Source of the DNA: Paracoccus shandongensis
GTDB taxonomy: Bacteria > Pseudomonadota > Alphaproteobacteria > Rhodobacterales > Rhodobacteraceae
DNA length: 64,000 nt
Direction: 5' to 3'
Assembly (NCBI RefSeq): GCF_017315735.1
Contig: NZ_JAFLRK010000003.1
Span: 124,001-188,000 of the forward strand
In this document: positions 1 through 7,123 of the stretch, piece by piece
How positions within the stretch are numbered: the first letter of the stretch is position 1
Layout: every line of letters starts with the position of its first letter
Translations under genes and position numbers: made by a program
The notes under the pieces: model-generated
What the model was told of the DNA's origin: nothing
Seen by the model: the letters and a program-made list of their open reading frames with translations, nothing else
The model's database searches: none

Positions 1-570
1 ATCGGCCGCGCCATCGTGCGCCGCCCCAAGCTGTTCTTGTTCGACGAGCCCTTGTCGAACCTGGACGCCGCCCTGCGCGTCCAGACCCGGATCGAGATCG
101 CCAAGCTGCACCGCGACCTGGGCGCGACCATGGTCTATGTCACCCATGACCAGGTCGAGGCGATGACGCTGGCCGACAAGATCGTGGTGCTGCGGGGGGG
201 CCGGGTGGAACAGATCGGCGCGCCGATGCAGCTTTACAACGATCCCGACAACACCTTCGTGGCGGGCTTCATCGGATCGCCGCAGATGAACTTCCTGAAC
301 TCGGGCGCGATGGGCCTGTCGTCGCACAGCGCGGGCGTCCGGCCCGAACAGTTGCAGGTGACCGACGGCCCCGCCGCGATCGGGGGCACGGTCAGCCATG
401 TCGAAAGGCTGGGCGGCGAGACGCTGGTCTATGTCCACACGCAGGACCACGGCCTGCTGACCGCGCGGCTGTTCGGCGAACATGACCGCGCCGTGGGCAG
501 CGCGGTGGGGCTTGGCTTCGACCCGGCCCGGCTGTTCCATTTCGACAAGGACGGCCGCCGCCTGCGCTGA
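1..570 (+). CDS. ABC transporter ATP-binding protein, sugar/polyol type, C-terminal part
   Basis: The reading frame is already open at base 1, so the Walker A half lies outside the window. What remains starts just after the ABC signature and shows Walker B with the D-loop ([14 protein letters not shown]), the switch histidine ([16 protein letters not shown]) and then a short TOBE-like regulatory tail to residue ~190. This arrangement is typical of the UgpC/MalK/SmoK family, which powers uptake of sugars, polyols or glycerol phosphate with two permeases and a periplasmic binding protein. Those partners would lie upstream and are not visible. The substrate cannot be told from this fragment. Confidence 0.9.
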   Translation: MGRAIVRRPKLFLFDEPLSNLDAALRVQTRIEIAKLHRDLGATMVYVTHDQVEAMTLADKIVVLRGGRVEQIGAPMQLYNDPDNTFVAGFIGSPQMNFLNSGAMGLSSHSAGVRPEQLQVTDGPAAIGGTVSHVERLGGETLVYVHTQDHGLLTARLFGEHDRAVGSAVGLGFDPARLFHFDKDGRRLR

Positions 571-584
571 CCGGCGGCCCCCCG

Positions 585-1091
585 TCAGCCCATCACCCGG
601 GACCGGCCCAGCATCGGTCCTGCCGCCAGCTTGCGGCACAGCGCCAGAAAGGTTTCGCGTTCGGCCCCCGACAGGGGCGCGAACATCTCCTCCTGCCGGG
701 CGGTGACGGCGGGCAGGATCTCCTCCAGCAGGGCCAGCCCCGACGGGGTGGGAAACAGCCGCTTGGCCCGGGCGTCCCCGGGCAGGGCTTCCTCTCGCAC
801 ATGGCCGCGCCCGACCAGCAGGGCCACGGCGCGGCTGATGGTGTTCTGCGGGCGGGGGAACAGAACCTGGATGTCGCGCGCCCGCAGCCCCGGAAAGCAG
901 GCGATGGCGTAAAGCGACGACCAGGCCTGCACCGGCATGGCGTGGCGGCGTTCGATGAAGCGGTCGGTGATCTGGTTGTTGGCCAGCACCACATGGCTGA
1001 CCGCCATCAGATAGCGCAGATCGGAATCCATGATCCGGTCCAGCATCTGCCCGGCGTCCGGGCATTCGCCGGCGGCTTGCCTGTCATCCAT
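585..1091 (-). CDS. MarR-family transcriptional regulator
   Basis: A winged-helix regulator of ~168 residues. The central part has the MarR pattern: an N-terminal dimer helix, a helix-turn-helix (ARDIQVLFPRPQNTISRAVALL) and a wing with DARAKRLFPT followed by a long C-terminal helix. I prefer the ATG at 1091 because a GGGGAAGGG-like ribosome site sits just upstream; in-frame ATGs at 1124 and 1136 would add up to 15 residues. The gene is divergent from the membrane protein/amidohydrolase pair, with ~105 bp and a small palindrome between them, so it probably controls that pair. The ligand is unknown. Confidence 0.85.
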   Translation of the reverse strand: MDDRQAAGECPDAGQMLDRIMDSDLRYLMAVSHVVLANNQITDRFIERRHAMPVQAWSSLYAIACFPGLRARDIQVLFPRPQNTISRAVALLVGRGHVREEALPGDARAKRLFPTPSGLALLEEILPAVTARQEEMFAPLSGAERETFLALCRKLAAGPMLGRSRVMG

Positions 1092-1134
1092 GCCCTTCCC
1101 CCGGTGCGATTGCCGATCTTCCATTGCAGAATAC

Positions 1135-1146
1135 ATCCATTTGGAT
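1135..1146. promoter_or_regulatory. Candidate MarR operator palindrome
   Basis: ATCCA-TT-TGGAT is a perfect 5-2-5 inverted repeat in the divergent gap between the marR-like gene and the membrane protein gene at 1197. Position and symmetry fit an operator that could serve both genes. Binding is inferred only. Confidence 0.4.
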
Positions 1147-1196
1147 CAATTGTCCCGCCCAAGGGCGCTGCCCGTTCCCTGGCCGTTAGGATTCCC

Positions 1197-2387
1197 ATGC
1201 CGCAGTTAATCGCCTTCTCCATCATCGCGCTGATCCTGTTCATCGGCGATGCCATCTCGACCCGGACGAAATCCTGGCTGCCCTCGGTCTTTGTCTGCGC
1301 CATCCTGTTCATGGCGGGATACTGGTCCTTCTTTCCGCAGGACATCGTGGCGGTGGCGGGCTTCCAGACGCCCATCGTGTTCCTGGCGATGTATCTGCTG
1401 ATCACCAACATGGGCACGCTGCTGTCATTTGCGGAACTGTCGCGCCAGTGGCGCACGGTGGTGGTGTCGCTGGCGGGCATCGGCGGCATCATCGCCGCGC
1501 TGATGACCGCTGGCCTGGTAGTGTTGGATTACCAGACCGTGGTGGTCGCCACGCCGCCGCTGGTGGGGGGCGTTGTCGCCTCGCTCATCATGTCGCAGGC
1601 GGCGGCGGATGCGGGGCTGGCCAGCCTGTCGGTGCTGGCGATCCTGATCTATGTGATGCAGGGCTTCGCGGGCTATCCGCTGACCGCCGTGATGCTGAAG
1701 CGCGAAGGCCGCCGCGTGCTGGCGCTGCACCGCGCGGGCCGCTGGCAGTCGCGCGCGCCCCTGGACACCGGCAGCCATGCCGGGGACGCGGCACCCCCGC
1801 GCCTGTTTTCGGCCCTGCCCCCGGCCTATAACAGCTATTACTTCAAGTTCCTGCGCCTTGGCCTGGTGGCCCTGCTGGCCTGGGGCACGGCGGAACTGGC
1901 AAAGCCCGTGTTCGAGATCAGCCCCTTCGTGCTGTGCCTGGTCTTCGGCGTCATCGCCACATCGGCCGGGTTCCTGGAACGCCAGCCGCTGCGGGCGGCC
2001 AATGCCTTTGGCTTCACCATCCTGATCCTGATGGTCTTCATCTTCGACGGGCTGAAGCGCGCCACGCCCCAGATGCTGGGCGAACTGGCCTGGCCGCTGG
2101 TGGTCATCATCGGCATCGGCGTCCTTGGCATGTATCTTGCGTCCTGGATCGCGGGGCGGCTGCTGGGCTTCACGCCCGCGATGGCCTTCGCCTGCGCGCT
2201 GACCGCGCTTTACGGCTTTCCTGCCGACTACATCATCACGAACGAGGTCGTGAACAGCCTGTCCGACGATCCCGCCGAACGCGAGGTGCTGACGGCCCAC
2301 ATGCTGCCGCCGATGCTGGTCGCGGGCTTCGTGACCGTGACCATGGTGTCGGTCGTGCTGGCTGGCATCTTCGTGGGGCTGCTGTGA
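1197..2387 (+). CDS. Multi-pass inner-membrane protein, probable transporter
   Basis: 396 residues made almost entirely of hydrophobic segments (about ten candidate helices), beginning directly with a membrane helix after MPQL. One longer cytoplasmic loop lies near residues 165-205 and is rich in Arg and Gly. Near the end is a conserved-looking loop with GFPADYIITNEV before the last two helices. I do not recognise a named family; the fold is reminiscent of sodium-coupled carboxylate or glutamate carriers, but that is a guess. The stop codon overlaps the start of the M20 amidohydrolase (TGATG), so the two are translationally coupled. A carrier for an N-carbamoyl or related amide substrate is the natural hypothesis. 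Confidence 0.7.
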   Translation: MPQLIAFSIIALILFIGDAISTRTKSWLPSVFVCAILFMAGYWSFFPQDIVAVAGFQTPIVFLAMYLLITNMGTLLSFAELSRQWRTVVVSLAGIGGIIAALMTAGLVVLDYQTVVVATPPLVGGVVASLIMSQAAADAGLASLSVLAILIYVMQGFAGYPLTAVMLKREGRRVLALHRAGRWQSRAPLDTGSHAGDAAPPRLFSALPPAYNSYYFKFLRLGLVALLAWGTAELAKPVFEISPFVLCLVFGVIATSAGFLERQPLRAANAFGFTILILMVFIFDGLKRATPQMLGELAWPLVVIIGIGVLGMYLASWIAGRLLGFTPAMAFACALTALYGFPADYIITNEVVNSLSDDPAEREVLTAHMLPPMLVAGFVTVTMVSVVLAGIFVGLL

Positions 2388-3634
2388 TGCGTTACGCCGA
2401 TCCCGCCCGCATCGAGGCCCTGATCGAGGGGCTGGACCGTTTCAACGCGACGCCGGGGCAGGGCACCACGCGCCTGACCTACAGCCCCGAGTTCCGCGCC
2501 GCCAGCGACTGGCTGGCCGCCCGGATGCGGGACGCGGGCCTGACCGTGCGCGAGGACGCGGTGGGCAACCTGTGGGGGCGGCTGGAAGGCCGCGACCCGG
2601 CGCTGGCCCCGGTGGTGATCGGGTCGCATTTCGATTCCGTGCCCCATGGCGGCCGCTTCGACGGCCCCGCCGGGGTCGTGGCCGGGATCGAGGTCGCGGC
2701 CCTGTTCCGCCAGCACGGCCTGACCCCCGGCCGCCCGGTCGAGGTGATCGCCATGATCGAGGAGGAAGGCGCGCGTTTCGGCGGCGGCCTGATGGCGTCC
2801 CGCATCCTGACGGGCCGGATGGACGCCGCCCGCCTGCACGACATCGCGGATGGGGCGGGCGTGACGGCGGCCGAGGCCCTGGCCGCCTATGGCCTGGATC
2901 CGGCCCGCGCGCATCAGGCGCGGCTGGCGCCGGGCGCGATCCATGTCTTTCTGGAACTGCATATCGAACAGGGGCCGGTGCTGGAAGCCCACGGGCAGGA
3001 CGTTGCCATCGTGGACCGCATCGTCGGGCTGGCGCAGTTGAAGGCCACCTTCCGCGGCCAGGCGGGCCATGCGGGCACCACGCCCATGGCGAACCGCCGC
3101 GACGCGCTGGTGGGCGCGGTCACGGCCCTTGCCCAACTGCCCGACCTGGCCCGCCGCATCGGGCGCGACGCCGTCTTGACCGTGGGCCGGATGGAGGTTC
3201 TGCCGGGCGGCGCCAACGTGATCCCCGACCGGGTCAGCTTCACGGTGGACATCCGCGCACCCGAGGAAGGCGTCGTCACCGACCTGATCGCGCAAACCCG
3301 CGCGGTGATCGAGCAGGTGGGCGGCAACGGGCTCGGGGTCGAGATCGAACAGCAGCTTTTCGCCGCCCCCACGCCCCTGTCCGCCCCCCTGCACGCGGCG
3401 CTGACGCGCCATGCCGAAAGGCTGGGGCTGCAAGGCCGGACCATGGTCAGCGGCGCGGGCCATGACGCGATGATCTTTGCGGATTTCGCGCCGACCGGGC
3501 TGGTCTTCGTGCCAAGCCGCGACGGCATCTCGCACGCGCCGCAGGAATGGACGGATTTCGGCCAGCTTGCAAAGGGGGTCGACGTGCTGTTCCTGGCGGC
3601 CTGCGAGCTGACGGGCGTCAGGCCCCCCGCCTGA
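2387..3634 (+). CDS. M20-family amidohydrolase (N-carbamoyl-L-amino-acid hydrolase / allantoate amidohydrolase type)
   Basis: 415 residues, the usual length for the HyuC/AllC branch of peptidase family M20. The dinuclear metal centre is visible: GSHFDS (His81), GRFDGPAG (Asp92) and the Glu pair in IEEEGARF (~126-127), with the lid-domain pattern GQAGHAGTTPM and a late GAGHDA motif. These cytoplasmic enzymes hydrolyse N-carbamoyl amino acids, ureidoglycolate-type compounds or allantoate, releasing ammonia and CO2 from the carbamoyl group. The start overlaps the stop of the upstream membrane protein. Which substrate it uses cannot be decided from sequence alone. Confidence 0.88.
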   Translation: MRYADPARIEALIEGLDRFNATPGQGTTRLTYSPEFRAASDWLAARMRDAGLTVREDAVGNLWGRLEGRDPALAPVVIGSHFDSVPHGGRFDGPAGVVAGIEVAALFRQHGLTPGRPVEVIAMIEEEGARFGGGLMASRILTGRMDAARLHDIADGAGVTAAEALAAYGLDPARAHQARLAPGAIHVFLELHIEQGPVLEAHGQDVAIVDRIVGLAQLKATFRGQAGHAGTTPMANRRDALVGAVTALAQLPDLARRIGRDAVLTVGRMEVLPGGANVIPDRVSFTVDIRAPEEGVVTDLIAQTRAVIEQVGGNGLGVEIEQQLFAAPTPLSAPLHAALTRHAERLGLQGRTMVSGAGHDAMIFADFAPTGLVFVPSRDGISHAPQEWTDFGQLAKGVDVLFLAACELTGVRPPA

Positions 3635-3656
3635 AGGCCGCCCCGGCCCCGCGATT

Positions 3657-3743
3657 TCAGCGGCCCATCCAGCCGCCGTCCACCGTCAGGATCGTGCCCG
3701 ACACATAGTCCCACCACGCCTCGGGATGCTCGGTCGAACAGGC
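3657..3743 (-). pseudogene. Short-chain dehydrogenase remnant (C-terminal tail only)
   Basis: Read on the minus strand, the last ~25 codons spell a standard SDR C terminus (HPEAWWDYVSGTILTVDGG, then WMGR and a stop). Nothing of the Rossmann fold or the YxxxK catalytic motif precedes it; the frame runs straight into the stop of the alcohol dehydrogenase remnant. The gene is therefore a deletion scar of what was probably a sugar-acid or sugar-alcohol operon. Confidence 0.7.
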
Positions 3744-4501
3744 TCATGCCGCGCCCCCGATCTCGATCAGTGACTTCATGGCGGTCGCGTTGCCGTTCAG
3801 CGCGTCGGACGCGGCCTGCACGCCCGACAGGGGATGGCGGTCGGTGACAAGGCGGGCGATGGGCAGGCCCTCGGCGATCATCTGGATCGCGCGGTCGTAA
3901 TCCTGCGGCTGATAGACGCGCGCGCCCAGCATCTCGATCTCGCGCCAGAAGAAGCGGAACAGGTCCACCTGCGGCCTTTGGGCGTGGATGGCGACCATCA
4001 CGATCCGGCCCTGCGCGCCAGCCGGACGCGGCGCACGTCGTGGACGGCGACGTCCAGCGGCTCGACCATGGCCGCCACGTCCAGCGGCATGTCTGCGGGC
4101 AGGCGGTGCAGCGTGAAGGCCGGCACGATCCAGCGGCTCTGCATGGCGCCGTCGGTATAGAGGCCCAGGAACTTCATCCTGTGGCAGATATGGCTGCTGC
4201 CCGCCGCGCAGGCCGGGCAGTCGCCGCAGGGATGCAGCGGGCGGACCACCACCTTGTCGCCCGGGGACAGCCCCTCGACGCCCTCGCCGATGGCGGCGAC
4301 GCGGCCCGATGTCTCGTGCCCGATGATCCGGTTCAACCCGACGCGGGCATCCATGTTGCCATGGAAGACATGCATGTCGGTCCCGCAGATGCCCACAAAG
4401 GCGATGTCCACCGCGACCTCTCCGGGTCCGGGCTGTTGCGGGGCGACGGGTTCGACGACGAAGCGGTGGTTTCCGCGATAGAAGGCAGCGTGATGGGTCA
4501 T
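3744..4501 (-). pseudogene. Zinc-dependent alcohol dehydrogenase (L-idonate/threonine dehydrogenase-like), internally deleted
   Basis: The N-terminal ~165 residues are a good medium-chain zinc dehydrogenase: GICGTDMHVFHG, GHETSGRV, then the structural-zinc cysteines of HPCGDCPACAAG, up to EPLDVAVHDV. The last ~85 residues (from GRIVMVAIHAQRP onward) are also normal but lie in another frame. The NAD-binding Rossmann segment between them, roughly 100 residues, is missing, and the join near 4010-4030 is out of frame. Both catalytic and cofactor parts can no longer be made as one protein, so this is a pseudogene. It is flanked by an SDR tail and a dehydratase tail on the same strand. Confidence 0.85.
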
Positions 4502-4512
4502 GAAGGGGCCTT

Positions 4513-4890
4513 TCAGCAGGGGATGGCATGGGGCGCAAGGCGCGCCCGGTCGAAGGTGACGCCCGTGCCGGGGGTGTCGGGCGCGACGCAGTGCAGCCCG
4601 TCCAGCACCGGCGAGCGGGTGGTGTATCGGTCGATGGGAAAGGAATGGACCTCGACCCAGCCGGCATTGGGCTGCGCGCCGACCAGGCTGACATGCAGTT
4701 CCTGCATTCCGTGCGAGCAGACCGGGATGCCGTGCCCGGCGCACAGCCGGGCCGCCCGCAACCAGCCGGTGATGCCGCCGCAGTTTGACGCATCCGGTTG
4801 CAGATAGGCGCAGCGCGACCGGGCGACGGCGTATTGGAATTCGTGGATCGTGTGCAGGTTCTCGCCCATGCCTGCCTTGTCCAGATTCAT
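4513..4890 (-). pseudogene. Enolase-superfamily sugar-acid dehydratase (mandelate racemase type), C-terminal third
   Basis: About 125 codons with the C-terminal barrel features of the mandelate racemase/muconate lactonizing family: [23 protein letters not shown] (metal and base region) and the late [15 protein letters not shown] with the catalytic His. Full-length members have ~370-400 residues, so the capping domain and first metal ligands are gone. A stop codon lies in frame just upstream of the apparent ATG. Its neighbours suggest a former aldonate or uronate catabolic operon. Confidence 0.8.
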
Positions 4891-4921
4891 GGGCAGGCCA
4901 CCTCAACCCATGCGGACCGTC

Positions 4922-5073
4922 ATTGCCCAAGCTCTCAGCCAAAGGGATCAGCCGGCGGGCCAGGCAAGCATGCTCCAGGCCAAGATATCCACCTTGATGA
5001 ACTGGAAGGCATCGATATTGTCCCTGTCCCATCCGATGATCTGCCGGTCTTCTCCATGCAGGGCAGCACCAAG
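4922..5073 (-). pseudogene. Fragment of DNA polymerase III alpha-type (DnaE2-like) gene
   Basis: A ~50-codon stretch on the minus strand reads with the pattern GWDRDNIDAFQFIKVDILAL followed by EHACLARRL. This resembles the DnaE palm-domain block [22 protein letters not shown]. No start, no further DnaE homology and stops on both sides are seen, so it is a remnant. In this clade a short DnaE2 piece would be a leftover of an imuA-imuB-dnaE2 mutagenesis cassette; that is inference. The rest of the 4891-5282 gap holds nothing else I can name. Confidence 0.5.
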
Positions 5074-5282
5074 ACATCATCGCCGGCCTCAACATGGATC
5101 ACCCGATCCGGACCAAGGCCTATCCGGTTCCGCCCGCATGGCCTTGTGGCGACCCCCTTACCAAGCCGTCCGCTGGATGGCCGGCCTGCGCAGGAGGCTG
5201 GAAAGGTTGATCGGGCTTGGCTACTCTGCTGCAACAGACAGGCCCGCACGCACCCCCCGCATCCAGCGACCGAGGGACCGCC

Positions 5283-6032
5283 ATGACCCTGCACCAGAAC
5301 GGCACGTCGGGCTCAAACCCCGAGGCAGAAGCGCCGCAGCGCCTGCTGTTTGTCGAGGATGATCGCGGGCTGAGCAGATTCCTGTGCCGTTATTTCACCG
5401 ATCAGGGCTATCAGGTCGAGGCGGCGCATGATGGCGCCGGGATGCGCCGGCTTGTGGCGGGCAGGCGGTTCGATCTGGCGGTGCTGGACGTGGGCCTGCC
5501 GGGGCGCGAGGATGGATATGCGCTGGCGCGCGAACTGCGGCGGGATCACGCCATCGGCCTGATGTTTCTTTCAGCGCGGCAGGAACCGCTTGACCGCATT
5601 GTCGGCCTTGAAATCGGTGCCGACGATTTCCTGGTCAAGCCGTTCGAGCCGCGAGAGCTGCTGGCCCGCATCCGCGCCGTGCTGCGCCGCCTGCCGGGGC
5701 CGGGCGGGCCGCCGCAGGGGGGCGCGCGGCGGATCGGGTTCGACGGCTGGATGCTGGATCTCGATGCCCGCGTGCTGCGCGATGCGCAGGGCCGCGTGCA
5801 GGCCCTGACCACACAGGAGTTCAGCCTGCTGAGCGTGCTGGCGCAACGGCCGGGCCGCGTGCTGACCCGCGACCAGCTGCTGGATCTGACCGTCAGCCGG
5901 TCCTGGTCGCCCTATGACCGCTCGGTCGACGTGATGATCGGCAAGATCCGGCGCAAGCTGGGCGACAGCGGTCCTGACGGCCGCATCCGCACCATCCGCG
6001 GCATGGGCTACATGTTCTCGCCCGGGCCCTGA
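5283..6032 (+). CDS. OmpR-family response regulator
   Basis: 249 residues: an N-terminal receiver (acidic pair in FVEDD, phosphoryl-accepting Asp69 in LAVLDVGLPG, conserved Lys in FLVKPFEPRE) and a C-terminal winged-helix trans_reg_C domain ending with RRKLGDSG and IRTIRGMGYMF. I chose the ATG at 5283; the open frame upstream does not look coding. No classic membrane kinase is adjacent on this strand. The 3' end overlaps the convergent receiver-kinase gene by 25 bp, and the permease-kinase fusion follows, so this is the best candidate as DNA-binding output of that pair. Target genes are not shown by the sequence. Confidence 0.9.
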   Translation: MTLHQNGTSGSNPEAEAPQRLLFVEDDRGLSRFLCRYFTDQGYQVEAAHDGAGMRRLVAGRRFDLAVLDVGLPGREDGYALARELRRDHAIGLMFLSARQEPLDRIVGLEIGADDFLVKPFEPRELLARIRAVLRRLPGPGGPPQGGARRIGFDGWMLDLDARVLRDAQGRVQALTTQEFSLLSVLAQRPGRVLTRDQLLDLTVSRSWSPYDRSVDVMIGKIRRKLGDSGPDGRIRTIRGMGYMFSPGP

Positions 6033-7123
6033 CCCGGCGCGGTCCCCGGGGGCAGGCAGGGCAGGTCCAGCACGGCGCGCGCGCCGCCCCCTTCGGCATT
6101 GCCGATGCGGAACTCTCCGCCGCTGAGCAGCGCCAGCTGCTGGATCATCGGCAGGCCCAATCCGGTTCCCTCAGACTTGGTGGTGAACAGGGGCTCCAGC
6201 GCCCGTTCCAGCCCGCCGGGATCGAAGCCGGGGCCGTCATCCTCGACCGTCAGGCGGGCATAGTCCCCGCCGCGCCAGACGTGGCGCAGCGTCAGGCGCA
6301 CCCGGCCACGACCCTCGGTCGCATCGCGCGCGTTGATGAGCAGGTTGACCACGGCGGTGCCGATCCCCCCTGCATCGACCGCGACCAGCAGGGGCGCGTC
6401 CGGCAGGTCGCAGTCGATCCGCATCCCGGCGCAAAGCGTGCGCGCCAGCATGGCCGCGGCGGTCCTGACCGGCAGGCGCATGTCCTGAAGCTCGGGCGGC
6501 CGGGACGGCTGGCGGGCAAAGCCCATCAGCCGGGTGACCAGATCGCCCGCCGTCACCGCCGCCTCCAGCGCATCGCCGGCATAGGGTTGCAGGCTGTCCC
6601 CAGGCGGCAACCGTTCGGCGATCACCGCCAGATTGGCACGGACGACGGCCAGCATGTTCCTGAAATCATGGGACAGCCCCGCCGCCAGTTGCGAGGTGGC
6701 CTCGATCTGGCGCATCAATGCCAGCTCGCGTTCCGCCCGCGCCATGGCCGCGCGCAAATCCACCAGCTGGAAGCAGCGCTGAAGCGCCCGCATCAGCTCG
6801 TCCAGGAAAAAGGGCTTGCGCAGATAGTCGTAGGCACCCGCCTTCAGCGCGGCAATGGCGCTGTCAACCGAGGCATAGGCGGTCATGATCACCATGACCA
6901 GGCCGGGATGGCGCGCGCAAAGCCGCGCCGCCAGCTCGGTCCCGTCCTCGGCGCGCAGGCGGATGTCGATCAGCACCACGTCGACCGGCTCGGATTCGAG
7001 CATGGCCCATGCCGTCGCCCCGTCCGGCGCGATGCGGCAGCCCACGCCCTCCAGCGCCAGGGCGCGCGACATCGACACCGCGAAATCGGCGTCGTCGTCG
7101 ATGATCAGCAGCCGCCGCGCCAT
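6008..7123 (-). CDS. Receiver-histidine kinase protein (soluble hybrid)
   Basis: 371 residues. An N-terminal receiver domain (IIDDDADF, phosphorylatable Asp53 in VVLIDIRLR, Lys in DYLRKPFFLDEL) is followed by a short coiled linker, an HisKA-like helix with the phospho-His in LSHDFRNML (His152) and a HATPase_c domain (NLLINARDA N-box, VEDDGPGFDP, GTGLGLPM). No membrane segment is present, so it acts in the cytosol. The receiver-first order makes it a relay protein that could be phosphorylated by the upstream permease-kinase. The ATG at 7123 overlaps the upstream TGA (ATGA), showing tight coupling; a GTG one codon earlier is also possible. Confidence 0.88.
   Translation of the reverse strand: MARRLLIIDDDADFAVSMSRALALEGVGCRIAPDGATAWAMLESEPVDVVLIDIRLRAEDGTELAARLCARHPGLVMVIMTAYASVDSAIAALKAGAYDYLRKPFFLDELMRALQRCFQLVDLRAAMARAERELALMRQIEATSQLAAGLSHDFRNMLAVVRANLAVIAERLPPGDSLQPYAGDALEAAVTAGDLVTRLMGFARQPSRPPELQDMRLPVRTAAAMLARTLCAGMRIDCDLPDAPLLVAVDAGGIGTAVVNLLINARDATEGRGRVRLTLRHVWRGGDYARLTVEDDGPGFDPGGLERALEPLFTTKSEGTGLGLPMIQQLALLSGGEFRIGNAEGGGARAVLDLPCLPPGTAPGQGPGENM

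Noticed and set aside
801..2387. Long plus-strand open frame beginning inside the marR-like gene
   Set aside because: The first 132 codons are antisense to marR and compositionally unlike protein; the true gene starts at the ATG at 1197.
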